A stretch of 64,000 bases of DNA, taken from the NCBI RefSeq assembly GCF_020907275.1, contig NZ_JAJJWI010000022.1, forward strand, positions 17,687 through 81,686. Direction: 5' to 3'. This document shows, in pieces, positions 40,871 to 50,055 of this stretch. The position numbers were made by a program, and so were the translations under genes. The stretch comes from Pontibacter silvestris (GTDB taxonomy: Bacteria > Bacteroidota > Bacteroidia > Cytophagales > Hymenobacteraceae). The first letter of the stretch is position 1, and every line of letters starts with the position of its first letter. A model generated the notes under the pieces. That model worked only from the letters and a program-made list of their open reading frames with translations, was not told where the DNA came from and made no database searches.

Positions 40871-42709
40871 TTACTTCTGCAGAAAGTCTTCGAAAGAGTA
40901 CTGCATGTAAGCTTCTCCATTTTTTAATTGATCTTCTGTTACTTCAGGATCCCGTGTAATAGGGGTTTTACTAACATTATCTATTGTAAGCTCTCCCTGC
41001 TCCGTTACATATCCAAAACCATCGTTGAAGACATAAAACGCAAATGGATGGGAGACAGGGGCAAGTAAATTTCTGCCCCACTTAAAGTTCTGGTGCGGGA
41101 GGTTTAACTGCGTCAGCAAAGTGGTGGCAATATCGGTTTGTGAGCCAATGGTATTTATTTTTAAACCCCTTGCTTCTACAGCGCCCCCAGTTAATATAAA
41201 AGGTATCCTGAATTTGCTGGTCTGATAATTTGCATCATTACCTGGCAGCGGATGGCCATGATCGGCCACTATTACCACTAAAGTGTTTTGCCACCAGGGC
41301 CGATTTTTAGCTTCTACTACAAACCGGCCCAAAGCCCAATCAGTATAATAAACTGAATTACGGAACAATGCTTCATTATCAGTTCCAGGAAACTTAGGAG
41401 CTATAGGTATTTCAAAAGGCTCATGGCTACTTAAAGTGTAGACAGTCGTAAAAAATGGCTCCTTCTCCTTTTGCAGGTCCTGTAATACTCTTTCAAACAG
41501 TATATGGTCATGTGCTCCCCATTTCGAGTTATAGCTTGATGATGGAAAGTCGTACTTGTCTATTAAGTGGTCATAGCCCCCGTTTAACAGGTAAGACTTT
41601 ATATTCGCAAACTCAAGCTCCCCACCGTAGTAATAGCTGGTACGGTAACCTTGTTGTTCAAACACCTGACTTAAGTGCGGCAGTTTTTCTGTTTTTTTAG
41701 GTGTTTTTATAATAGAGGTAATGGTCTGAACAGGATACCCACTTAAAAGAGCCACCATCCCTTTTTCGCTGCGATCGCCGCTGGCATACATGTTTGTAAA
41801 ACTAATGCCTTCTGCAGCCAACTTATTTAAGTTTGGTGTTACTCCTTTTTCACCGCCAAGGCTTTCTACAAACTTAGCTGTATAGCTCTCTAATATAATA
41901 AAGAGTACATTAGGCTTTTGGTTGGAAACCACTTGCAGGGCAGAATCAGGAGACGGAGCATATAATGCCTGAACCCGTTCCGCTGCCTCCTCCTTTGCCA
42001 TGTATTGGTAAGGGTTCTTGCTCTGTTTGTTATACTTCAGCAGCGAGTGCATCAGGTTCCAGGGCATATTTAGACCTGCATGGTTGGCGTAAGGGTTTTC
42101 AGAAAAATACACCACACTCTGGTTTATCGGAATCTGCTGAATACCTCCACGCAAAGGCACAACCAGTAAGGCAGCAAAAAACAGTGCCACCCCAGCCACC
42201 AGCCATTTATTATTTATCAACGAAAATAGTCTTAGGTCAAAATATCGATGGTACAATAATATAAAAGCTACACTCATCGCTATAGAAATGCACAATAACA
42301 ACATTATTGGTGCAGCAGCAGCAGAGGCAAGCATTTCGCCGGGGGTATTCAGGTATTGTATGGGCGTAGCATCGAGCCTAAACCCCCAGAAGGAGTACAA
42401 CTCAAGGTCTACAGACAGAAGAACTGCTATAAACACTACAAAAAAATTGGTGTAGTATCTGACAAAAGCATTTGCGTTAAATCCTTTCCATAGTGCAGAA
42501 ACCACACTGGCTACAAAAGGCAACAGGGAGAGGTAAGCCGCAAAAGACAAATCAAGATGAAGCCCATGAAAAAAAACCAGAGAAACATCAGATGAGGATA
42601 ATTGCTGTGTGCGATCGAGGTGGTACAATAGAAATATGGCTCGGGCAACTATAAAATATAGCACCCAAAAAAGGAAGTATAAAGGGTGAAAATATAAACG
42701 CTTCTTCAT
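40871..42709 (-). CDS. LTA-synthase-like sulfatase-fold membrane protein
   Basis: 612 residues from the ATG at 42709 (an in-frame ATG 18 bp upstream lies within or before the -7 box). Five N-terminal membrane helices within about residues 5-190, then an extracytoplasmic alkaline-phosphatase-superfamily domain: NVLFIILESYTAKF (metal ligand Glu), GDRSEKGMVALLSGYP at the usual nucleophile site, YYYGGELEFAN, VYTLSSHEPFEIP and VIVADHGHPLPG. Family members transfer phosphoglycerol or phosphoethanolamine to envelope glycans. The nucleophile position appears to be Ser, where many relatives have Thr. Substrate unknown. Confidence 0.9.
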   Translation of the reverse strand: MKKRLYFHPLYFLFWVLYFIVARAIFLLYHLDRTQQLSSSDVSLVFFHGLHLDLSFAAYLSLLPFVASVVSALWKGFNANAFVRYYTNFFVVFIAVLLSVDLELYSFWGFRLDATPIQYLNTPGEMLASAAAAPIMLLLCISIAMSVAFILLYHRYFDLRLFSLINNKWLVAGVALFFAALLVVPLRGGIQQIPINQSVVYFSENPYANHAGLNMPWNLMHSLLKYNKQSKNPYQYMAKEEAAERVQALYAPSPDSALQVVSNQKPNVLFIILESYTAKFVESLGGEKGVTPNLNKLAAEGISFTNMYASGDRSEKGMVALLSGYPVQTITSIIKTPKKTEKLPHLSQVFEQQGYRTSYYYGGELEFANIKSYLLNGGYDHLIDKYDFPSSSYNSKWGAHDHILFERVLQDLQKEKEPFFTTVYTLSSHEPFEIPIAPKFPGTDNEALFRNSVYYTDWALGRFVVEAKNRPWWQNTLVVIVADHGHPLPGNDANYQTSKFRIPFILTGGAVEARGLKINTIGSQTDIATTLLTQLNLPHQNFKWGRNLLAPVSHPFAFYVFNDGFGYVTEQGELTIDNVSKTPITRDPEVTEDQLKNGEAYMQYSFEDFLQK

Positions 42710-42713
42710 GGTG

Positions 42714-42721
42714 CAAATATA
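42714..42721 (-). promoter_or_regulatory. -7 box of the sulfatase gene
   Basis: TATATTTG on the minus strand ending 4 nt before the ATG at 42709, predicting a leaderless transcript. Confidence 0.55.
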
Positions 42722-42937
42722 CAGCATAAGTCATGCTATATTTAGCTTCACTTAAGATGATAGTACTAGTCTGCGTGTTTAAACTACCTGTCTTAAAAGA
42801 AAGGAAGGGATGGTTAATTAAGGGGACTGGTTGATAAAAATATCAATATTGGAAGGAAAGGGTGCTAAAAATGAACAATAAGATGCATATTACTGAAAAA
42901 AATCTGTGGAAAGGCCTAAAAAATGTACTAGTAATTC

Positions 42938-42966
42938 TTGTAGCGTAGTTTTTATATATATATTTG
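42938..42966 (+). promoter_or_regulatory. Promoter of glnN
   Basis: TTG (42938-42940), 18 nt, TATATTTG (42959-42966); leader about 38 nt to the ATG. Confidence 0.6.
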
Positions 42967-43008
42967 TTACTCACAAACCCAATACCGAAGAAACAATTAA
43001 TTTGATCC

Positions 43009-45201
43009 ATGGCAATACTTCGATTTAAAGCGCTTGAGCTTGTAAGCCAGCGTAAGAAAGGTGAAATTACCCCTCCAATAGAAAAAATTTCAGATTATTA
43101 CGGAGAAAATGTGTTTGGCTTTGACACGATGCGTGCCACCATGTCTTCGGACTATTACAAGCGTTTGCGCCGCATTATTGATGCCGGTGAAAAAGTAGAC
43201 CGTAACTTAGCTGATGCTGTAGCTGCCGCAATGAAATCTTGGGCAATGAGCAAAGGAGCTACCCATTATACACACTGGTTTCAGCCACTAACAGGTTCAA
43301 CAGCCGAAAAACATGACTCTTTTTTTGACCTGACTTCTGATGGTGCAGCCATAGAAAGTTTTAAAGGCAGCGCATTGGCGCAGCAGGAACCGGATGCTTC
43401 ATCTTTCCCGAATGGTGGTATTCGTAACACGTTTGAAGCCCGCGGTTATACTGCATGGGACCCTTCATCTCCTGCATTTATTATTGAGGGAACCAACACA
43501 AAGACTCTATGTATTCCTACTATCTTCGTTTCTTATACAGGCGAAGCGCTGGATTACAAAACTCCTTTGTTGAAGTCGCTGAAACTCTTGAATGATGCAG
43601 CTGTTCCAATCTGCCAGTACTTCGATAAAGATGTAAATAAAGTAAACACAACATTGGGTATTGAGCAGGAGTATTTTCTTGTAGACAAAGCCCTTTATGA
43701 TGCACGTCCTGACCTGGTGATGACTGGCCGTACCTTATTTGGTCATGAGCCGGCAAAAGGACAGCAGTTGGAAGACCATTACTTTGGTTCTATCCCTAGC
43801 CGTATACATGCATGCATGGTTGATTTCGAAAAGGCTGCTCACAGGTTAGGTATTCCTTTGCGTACACGCCACAACGAGGTAGCACCTGCTCAGTTTGAGT
43901 GTGCTCCGACTTTTGAGGATGCAAGCCTTGCTGCTGACCACAACCAGTTGCTGATGGATATTATGGATCGTGTTGCTGCACGCCATGACTTTAAAGTGTT
44001 ATTCCATGAGAAACCATTTAAAGGTGTAAATGGTAGTGGTAAGCATAATAACTGGGCCATGAGCACTAACACCGGTGTTAACCTGTTAGCTCCTGGTAAA
44101 AAACCAAAAGAGAATCTACAGTTCCTTACTTTCTTCATTAACACAATTCAGGCTGTTTACAAAAACGCTGATTTACTTCGTGCCAGCATTGCCTCTGCCA
44201 GCAACGATCACCGTTTAGGTGCTAACGAAGCTCCTCCAGCTATTATATCAGTGTTCGTTGGGCAGCAGTTAACTGCTTTACTGGATGAATTAGAGCGCAC
44301 AGAGAAAGTGCCGATGGAGAAAGGTGACAATATGTACATGAAGCTGGGTATTGATAAGATCCCTGAAATTCTTCTTGATAATACAGATCGAAACCGTACT
44401 TCGCCTTTTGCCTTTACTGGTAATAAATTTGAGCTTCGTGCGGTTGGTTCTTCTGCCAACGTGTCTGCACCGATGACAGCTCTAAACGTAATGGTGGCGA
44501 ATCAGTTAATCGAGTTCAAGCAGAAAGTGGATGAACTGATTGATAAGGATGGCATGAAGAAAGAACTGGCAATTATTCAGGTTCTTCGTGAGTATGTAGT
44601 AGCATCTAAACCTATTCGTTTTGAAGGCAATGGCTATTCTGAAGAGTGGGAGCAGGAAGCAGAGCGCCGTGGCTTATCAAACATAAAATCTACTCCAACA
44701 GCATTGGATGCATATAAAACAGACGAAGTGAAAGAGCTATTTGCTAAGCACGGAGTTCTGTCAGAGGTTGAACTACATGCCCGTCATGAAATTCTCCTGG
44801 AAGAATATGTGAAGAAGATTCAGATTGAAGCGCGTGTGCTCGGTGATCTTGCCGTAAACCATGTCATTCCTATTGCTATTGCTTACCAGAATAAGCTGAT
44901 CAGTAACTACAAAGGATTGAAAGAGCTAGGCCTGGAAGACGAATTCACTGCCGGAACATTAGAATCCATTAAGAAAATGTCTCGTCATATTGCCACTATC
45001 ACAAAAAATGTGAATGAGATGATTGAAGCTCGTAAAGTGGCTAACAAGATAGAAGATGCACGTGAGCGTGCCATCATGTATCAGGAAAAAGTGTTTGCTT
45101 ATTTCGATGTTATCCGTTACAGTGTAGATAAACTGGAATTGATGGTGGACGATGAAGACTGGCCATTAGTTAAATACCGTGAGCTATTGTTCAACAGATA
45201 A
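43009..45201 (+). CDS. glnN: Glutamine synthetase type III
   Basis: ATP-dependent glutamate amidation to glutamine. 730 residues, the size of GSIII (GSI is about 470). Visible blocks: THYTHWFQPLTG, GIEQEYFLVDK, RTRHNEVAPAQFE, HEKPFKGVNGSGKHNNWAMST and NDHRLGANEAPPAI, plus FELRAVGSSANVSAPMT. The long C-terminal part is typical of the type III subclass common in Bacteroidota. It has its own promoter and a strong terminator. No adenylylation-site region as in GSI, so regulation is probably transcriptional or allosteric (inference). Confidence 0.97.
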   Translation: MAILRFKALELVSQRKKGEITPPIEKISDYYGENVFGFDTMRATMSSDYYKRLRRIIDAGEKVDRNLADAVAAAMKSWAMSKGATHYTHWFQPLTGSTAEKHDSFFDLTSDGAAIESFKGSALAQQEPDASSFPNGGIRNTFEARGYTAWDPSSPAFIIEGTNTKTLCIPTIFVSYTGEALDYKTPLLKSLKLLNDAAVPICQYFDKDVNKVNTTLGIEQEYFLVDKALYDARPDLVMTGRTLFGHEPAKGQQLEDHYFGSIPSRIHACMVDFEKAAHRLGIPLRTRHNEVAPAQFECAPTFEDASLAADHNQLLMDIMDRVAARHDFKVLFHEKPFKGVNGSGKHNNWAMSTNTGVNLLAPGKKPKENLQFLTFFINTIQAVYKNADLLRASIASASNDHRLGANEAPPAIISVFVGQQLTALLDELERTEKVPMEKGDNMYMKLGIDKIPEILLDNTDRNRTSPFAFTGNKFELRAVGSSANVSAPMTALNVMVANQLIEFKQKVDELIDKDGMKKELAIIQVLREYVVASKPIRFEGNGYSEEWEQEAERRGLSNIKSTPTALDAYKTDEVKELFAKHGVLSEVELHARHEILLEEYVKKIQIEARVLGDLAVNHVIPIAIAYQNKLISNYKGLKELGLEDEFTAGTLESIKKMSRHIATITKNVNEMIEARKVANKIEDARERAIMYQEKVFAYFDVIRYSVDKLELMVDDEDWPLVKYRELLFNR

Positions 45202-45209
45202 GCTCAGCA

Positions 45210-45248
45210 AAACAACAAAGGCACCCTCATCGGGTGCCTTTGTTGTTT
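45210..45248. terminator. Bidirectional terminator after glnN
   Basis: AAACAACAAAGGCACCC and its complement, a 17-bp perfect stem with a 5-nt loop, 9 nt after the glnN stop; it also serves the convergent small gene. Confidence 0.93.
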
Positions 45249-45282
45249 GATAGGGTATTTTGAAGAAGGCTTATGTTTTGGT

Positions 45283-45669
45283 TTAATGTGAATCTCCGGT
45301 GTTACTGCGCTTGAATTTATCTATCAAAATAGCTCCGAACTTTGAAAAAATAACAGGCAGTAATACGGCTGCCAGAGCAATGGCAATTACAGGGCGCAAG
45401 CCAAGGCGAAGGATGAAGCGACTTACCAGGCTATCTCTGAGCTCATTTAACAGAAGCTTTCCGGTTTTGGTCATAGGTTTACCCTTCAGCACCTGTTGAA
45501 TCTCATCCCAGTTGCCACGTTCAGCCTGTCTTTTTAAAAAGCTGATAATGGTATCTTTGGTAATCACAACGGCTTGGCTCACCTGTTCCTGCCCAAGCTT
45601 AGCCCACCTTATCAAGGACTGTAACTTTGCTTCAGAATCTTTAGGAAAATAGGTCAGTATGTTTATCAT
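45283..45669 (-). CDS. Hypothetical small membrane protein
   Basis: 128 residues, family not recognised. The first ~85 residues are soluble and helical (LIRWAKLGQEQVSQAVVITK, WDEIQQVLKGKPMTKTGKLLLNEL); a single membrane helix (LRPVIAIALAAVLLPVIFSKF, about 94-114) is followed by a basic tail. The helix could be a C-terminal tail anchor. Lies just downstream of the oxidoreductase pseudogene on the same strand (22 bp gap) and converges on glnN. Normal composition and a terminator support a real gene. Confidence 0.68.
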   Translation of the reverse strand: MINILTYFPKDSEAKLQSLIRWAKLGQEQVSQAVVITKDTIISFLKRQAERGNWDEIQQVLKGKPMTKTGKLLLNELRDSLVSRFILRLGLRPVIAIALAAVLLPVIFSKFGAILIDKFKRSNTGDSH

Positions 45670-45691
45670 TTCAAAGGGTTTAGAGCAAGAA

Positions 45692-46187
45692 TTATTTTAT
45701 CAGGCTTTTTACAAAATCAAGAGCCTTTAAATCATTAACGTTAATTTTATCTGCTTTGCAATAATATTTGTAAATAAATTGCATACTGTAATAGGCTGAA
45801 GTTAATTAAAAAGGCTCTTCAAAGCCTTGTGGCAACATATTATCTGCTCCAACTGCAAAAAGGAAAGTCTGTCTGACTTTCCTTTCACGACCTGGGTTTT
45901 TCTGACAGTTACTATATTTGTTAACCTATCGAAGAAAACCTTCATCAGACCACTCATTGTGTACCAGTACACAGAGGTGGCAAAACTATTCTGGAATGGT
46001 CCATCATCTGACTAATTAAGTTTAGAAATTCATCATCCTCTGGATAATTGCCTTTGTAATTATTGATGTTACTGCCTAACAAGTCAGCTAGTACATAATC
46101 GATGTTGGAGAATAAGGAACGAACAGCCTTCAAGGTATCATTCTCTTTCCTGGAGCTGCCTGGTATGATAAAAGGTTTACCAGTCAT
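45692..46187 (-). pseudogene. Broken NAD(P)H-dependent flavodoxin-fold oxidoreductase
   Basis: The intact start reads KPFIIPGSSRKENDTLKAVR, then DDEFLNLISQMMDHSRIV, and then leaves frame. A one-base loss in a T-run near 45982-45985 restores the family sequence ATSVYWYTMSGLMKVFFDRL and TNIVTVRKTQVVKGKS in another frame. A second shift between about 45855 and 45878 restores AVGADNMLPQGFEEPF. An in-frame TAA at 45806-45808 interrupts this, and LTSAYYSMQFIYKYYCKADK continues to a natural stop at 45692. Total span of about 165 codons fits the FMN-reductase/flavodoxin-like family. At least three lesions, so it cannot make a working protein. Confidence 0.9.
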
Positions 46188-46391
46188 GTTAATGAAGATG
46201 CTTATCTAAGACTATTTATTGTGACGCTTAAACAGGAGGAGAACATATTATGTAATTTTTCTGCTTCTCATCTCTTCCGTCTTGATACATGTAGGGAATA
46301 AACGCTAACTTTACATGGCTTGCTTTTTGAACAAAGCAACCTGTACTTTAGTTAAGATTACGAAGCCAATATAGCTATAGCTTACGCTAAC

Positions 46392-48365
46392 ATGAACAAG
46401 AACTATTGCCCTAGCCTCACGGAGTATAAACGCAGAAAATCTATTGTAGTAAACATCGGAGAGCTTCCAATGGGTGGCGACTACCCGATTCGGGTACAGT
46501 CTATGACTACGGTAGACACCATGGATACCATTGGTTCTGTAGAACAGTGCATCCGCATGATTGAGGCAGGCTGTGAATATATACGTATTACGGCGCCTAG
46601 TGTAAAGGAAGCAGAAAACCTGAAAAACATCCGTGATGAACTGCACAGGAGAGGATATAAAGTACCGCTCATAGCCGACATACACTTCACACCTAATGCT
46701 GCCGAAGTGGCAGCAAGAATAGTAGAGAAAGTGCGCGTAAACCCTGGTAACTATGCTGATAAAAAGAAATTCCAGGTTATAGCATATGATGATGCTTCTT
46801 ATCAGGCAGAGCTGGACAGGATTCGTCAGCGTTTTGTACCACTCGTGCGCATCTGTAAGGAGTATGGTACTGCCATGCGTATAGGCACCAATCATGGTTC
46901 TTTATCAGATCGTATATTGAGTCGCTATGGCGATACACCGCTGGGAATGGTTGAGAGTGCACTGGAGTTCCTGCGTATTTGTGAAGATGAGCAGTACTTT
47001 AACATTGTCATCTCCATGAAAGCTTCTAATACCCAAGTAATGGTACAGGCTTATCGCTTGTTAGTACAGAAGCTTGAAGATGAGGGAATGCAGCCTTATC
47101 CGTTGCACTTAGGTGTAACGGAAGCAGGAGAGGCGGAAGACGGACGTATCAAATCAGCTGTTGGTATTGGAACCTTACTGGAAGATGGCTTGGGTGATAC
47201 CGTGCGGGTTTCCTTAACAGAGGCTCCAGAAGCGGAGGCACCTGTAGCCCGAGCATTAATCGACCGTTATACGCATCGTGCTGAAAAAGCTGTGTCTATC
47301 AAGCCGATCTGTAATGTACCGATTGATCCATTTCAGTATCATCGTAGGGAAACTATAGAAGTTCAGAACATAGGCGGTATTAATGTACCCCGTGTAATAG
47401 CTGACCTTAGCCGACTGGAAGATATCAAATATGCCGACCTAAAATGTGTGGGGCACCTGTATTCTATGCTGCTCGACAAGTTTAATATGAACGATCTCGG
47501 CTCGGACTATATTTACACGGGTGATAGCCCGATCAGCTTTATGTTACCAAATGGCCTGAAAGAAATTGTTAATTACAACACTTGGTTAACAGCTGAGGAA
47601 CGTAATGACCATCACCCGCTACTAAGCGTAGCGCAGTACCTTAATAGTGTGGAGCGCCACGCAAAGCTGAATTTTGTACAGGCAACTGTTAACGAACTGA
47701 CCAATGAACTGCTAGAACGCCTGAAGCCGGATACGACAGCTGTACTTGTGCTGCAAACCTTTAATGAGCATGCCATGCCTGAGCTTCGTAAGTGCTTTTT
47801 CCGGTTGATGAATAACGGCATTCAAAACCCATGCATTATTAAGCGGGAATATGAAGAACTAACACCAGACCAGGTGCAGCTATATGCGTCTACTGATGTA
47901 GGCGGCTTATTGATTGACGGATTAGGAGATGGCCTGATGTTAGGAACAGGGCTGTTGCCTGCGCAGGAAAAGGTTGATTGGCTACAAGCTATTGATAAGC
48001 TGAATAGCCTTAGCTTTGGTATTTTACAGGCTGCCCGTACACGTATGAGCAAGACAGAATACATCAGTTGCCCAAGTTGCGGCAGAACTTTATTTGACCT
48101 GCAGGAAACCACAGCCATGATTCGAAAACGTACCGATCATTTAAAAGGTGTTAAGATTGGCATTATGGGATGTATCGTGAACGGCCCTGGCGAAATGGCT
48201 GATGCCGATTATGGTTATGTTGGTGTAGGCAAAGATAAAATTGCCCTATACCGTGGCCAGAATGTTGTTAAGAAAGCTGTTCCTGCCGAGCGTGCTGTAG
48301 ATGAGCTCATTGAACTGATACGCGAAGATGAGAAGTGGATTGAACCTGTTAGGGTAGAGGAATAG
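46392..48365 (+). CDS. ispG: 4-hydroxy-3-methylbut-2-enyl-diphosphate synthase IspG, long form
   Basis: 4Fe-4S enzyme of the MEP isoprenoid pathway, reducing MEcPP to HMBPP. 657 residues against about 370 in E. coli: the N-terminal TIM barrel (MGGDYPIRVQSMTTVDTMD, LIADIHFTPNAA, VRVNPGNYADKK) and the C-terminal cluster domain (SCPSCGRT with GIMGCIVNGPGEMADADYGYVG) are separated by an insert at about 285-550, as in plants, Chlamydiae and Bacteroidota. No other MEP gene is in the window. Confidence 0.97.
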   Translation: MNKNYCPSLTEYKRRKSIVVNIGELPMGGDYPIRVQSMTTVDTMDTIGSVEQCIRMIEAGCEYIRITAPSVKEAENLKNIRDELHRRGYKVPLIADIHFTPNAAEVAARIVEKVRVNPGNYADKKKFQVIAYDDASYQAELDRIRQRFVPLVRICKEYGTAMRIGTNHGSLSDRILSRYGDTPLGMVESALEFLRICEDEQYFNIVISMKASNTQVMVQAYRLLVQKLEDEGMQPYPLHLGVTEAGEAEDGRIKSAVGIGTLLEDGLGDTVRVSLTEAPEAEAPVARALIDRYTHRAEKAVSIKPICNVPIDPFQYHRRETIEVQNIGGINVPRVIADLSRLEDIKYADLKCVGHLYSMLLDKFNMNDLGSDYIYTGDSPISFMLPNGLKEIVNYNTWLTAEERNDHHPLLSVAQYLNSVERHAKLNFVQATVNELTNELLERLKPDTTAVLVLQTFNEHAMPELRKCFFRLMNNGIQNPCIIKREYEELTPDQVQLYASTDVGGLLIDGLGDGLMLGTGLLPAQEKVDWLQAIDKLNSLSFGILQAARTRMSKTEYISCPSCGRTLFDLQETTAMIRKRTDHLKGVKIGIMGCIVNGPGEMADADYGYVGVGKDKIALYRGQNVVKKAVPAERAVDELIELIREDEKWIEPVRVEE

Positions 48366-48499
48366 CGTAGCGTCAGGAGTAGCTAATAAACATATTCTTT
48401 TCAGCTTTTCTTAAATCTTTTTCTATCTTTAATTGTTTATGATTAAGTAGAGCGGAGGCCAAGTGTTTAGCTTTACTATTAACTTTATAATCAAGCAAA

Positions 48500-48664
48500 A
48501 TGAAGGGATTATTTGATTTATCAGAAGTAGCTAACTACTTCTTCCGAAAAAAAGACCCAAACCGCAAGTCAAATTTTAACTTGCGCACGATGCACCGGAT
48601 TAATAAATTATCAATTATGATGTTTTTAGCTGGTGTAATCTATTTTATCATCAAACACTGGTAA
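48500..48664 (+). CDS. Conserved small membrane protein (DUF6728-like)
   Basis: 54 residues. Starts KGLFDLSEVANYFFRKKDPN, then a basic NLRTMHRINKLS, and one C-terminal membrane helix (IMMFLAGVIYFIIKHW). It fits the small Bacteroidota family I know as DUF6728, recognised from memory of its N-terminal SEV-x-YFFRKKDPN pattern. Function unknown. It ends 7 bp before the GTG start of the MmcQ/YjbR gene, so both are probably on one transcript. Confidence 0.78.
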   Translation: MKGLFDLSEVANYFFRKKDPNRKSNFNLRTMHRINKLSIMMFLAGVIYFIIKHW

Positions 48665-48671
48665 TAATAAA

Positions 48672-49025
48672 GTGAGCATCGAAGATTTCAGAGACTACTG
48701 CCTTGCTAAACATGGCACCTCTGAAGAAACTCCTTTTGATGATGACACCTTGGTTTTTAAGGTTTGTGGTAAAATATATGCTTTAACGAGCATTAGTAAC
48801 TTTAAATCAGGTATAAACTTAAAGTGTAACCCAGAACTGGCAGTGGAGTTGCGTGAGCGTTACTGTTGCGTAGTACCTGGTTATCACATGAGCAAAAAGC
48901 ATTGGAATACAGTACTCCCAAATAACTGTGTTCCTGATATACTTGTACTAAAGTGGACGGACGACTCGTATAATTTGATTGCAGAAAAATTAACCAAAGC
49001 TCAAAAGCAACTGATTGGGCTTTAA
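48672..49025 (+). CDS. MmcQ/YjbR family protein
   Basis: 117 residues with the CyaY-like fold typical of the family: SIEDFRDYCLAKHGTSEETPFD, FKVCGKIYAL, INLKCNPELAVELRERY, PGYHMSKKHWNTV and a C-terminal SYNLIAEKLTKAQKQ. Often called a DNA-binding protein, but the evidence for this is thin. The start is a GTG at 48672, fixed by the conserved SIEDFRDYC and the 7-bp spacing to the upstream small gene. Confidence 0.9.
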   Translation: MSIEDFRDYCLAKHGTSEETPFDDDTLVFKVCGKIYALTSISNFKSGINLKCNPELAVELRERYCCVVPGYHMSKKHWNTVLPNNCVPDILVLKWTDDSYNLIAEKLTKAQKQLIGL

Positions 49026-49389
49026 CTAATATTAGAAAATAAATATTAACCGTTACTACTCCATTCAGGTCTAATAACGGTTTTTTTATATACTGCGTTT
49101 TCAATATTAATTGATAACAACATGCTATGTCTTTGTCAGTAATATGAGACATAATAGAGTAAAAGGCTGCTGAGTGACTAAAAATAGAGTTACAACATTG
49201 TTTAAGGCTACATGCTTCCTACAGTTTCTAAATCAAGGATTGAACTATATTAAGAACGTGATGTCTACTAATATAGAAGCATTATGAATAAGTTAAATTG
49301 TTCATGTTTGAGAGCTGAACATTAAAATTAATTTATTATTATTAATAGCTAAACAATCTCACCGTTAATACAAACAACTAAACTATTTT
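49026..49389. other. Intergenic region between MmcQ/YjbR and marR
   Basis: 364 bp, strongly AT-rich, no credible ORF. It holds the terminator at 49048-49087 and, in the part before marR, an inverted repeat GTTCA-N11-TGAAC at 49300-49320 that could be an operator for the adjacent regulator. No exact TAnnTTTG box was found. Confidence 0.5.
49048..49087 (+). terminator. Terminator after the MmcQ/YjbR gene
   Basis: AACCGTTA/TAACGGTT 8-bp stem with a 19-nt loop followed by a run of T. Confidence 0.7.
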
Positions 49390-49890
49390 ATGAATCTAGA
49401 GAATGAGACTGGAATCAAGAATTTTAGGAATACATGGCAAAAGGCAAGCATAAGCCTGATCTATACCTATGGCTTTTTAAGCAATGGGTATGAGACGTTC
49501 TTTAAAAAATACGATATAACAGGGCAGCAATATAATGCTTTACGTATTCTGAAAGGGCAATATCCTAAGCCTATTTCTACCTCTTTTTTACGGGAAAATA
49601 TGCTGGATAAAATGTCAGATGCTTCCCGCCTGGTTAGTCGCCTCAGTTCAAAAGAGCTAGTGGATGTTTCTACAAATTCCTATGATAAGCGTCTGGTAAA
49701 TATTCTTTTATCTAACAAAGGCTTAGAACTTATATCAGTTATTGAAAAGGAAGTATTTGAACTGGATGCCTTAATGCATGGCATTAATGAAGAAGAGGCA
49801 GAGCAGTTGATAGAGATACTAACTAAAGTCAGAAAGCACTTAAAATCTAAAAATGAAACAGAATCTACAAAGACAAATAATAATGTCTGA
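49390..49890 (+). CDS. MarR-family transcriptional regulator
   Basis: 166 residues. Winged helix-turn-helix: DITGQQYNALRILKGQYPKPISTSFLRENMLDKMSDASRLVSRLSSKELV with the wing VDVSTNSYDKRLVNILLSNKGLELI, framed by N- and C-terminal dimerisation helices. No ligand-binding gene lies next to it, so its regulon cannot be inferred beyond possible autoregulation through the dyad at 49300-49320. Single-gene unit with a very strong terminator. Confidence 0.92.
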   Translation: MNLENETGIKNFRNTWQKASISLIYTYGFLSNGYETFFKKYDITGQQYNALRILKGQYPKPISTSFLRENMLDKMSDASRLVSRLSSKELVDVSTNSYDKRLVNILLSNKGLELISVIEKEVFELDALMHGINEEEAEQLIEILTKVRKHLKSKNETESTKTNNNV

Positions 49891-49935
49891 TCACTAATTG
49901 TTTATTAGCCATACGACATTTGCCATTTTACAGTA

Positions 49936-49989
49936 TTAATTAAAACCCAGGAGGCACTAATTTTTTAGTGCCTCCTGGGTTTTAATTAA
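49936..49989. terminator. Bidirectional terminator between marR and leuS
   Basis: A 25-bp perfect stem (core ACCCAGGAGGCACTAA) with a 4-nt T loop, the longest in the window; convergent genes. Confidence 0.95.
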
Positions 49990-50055
49990 AAGTTCAAGAA
50001 TCTAAAGCCACTACATGTTCTACCTGGTGCTTTTTGATTAAGTAAAAAAGAAGAC

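Noticed and set aside
46311..46895. 194-codon open frame on the minus strand opposite the ispG start
   Set aside because: It lies antisense to the strongly conserved IspG N-terminus and shows no family features; the frame is a by-product of the ispG codons.
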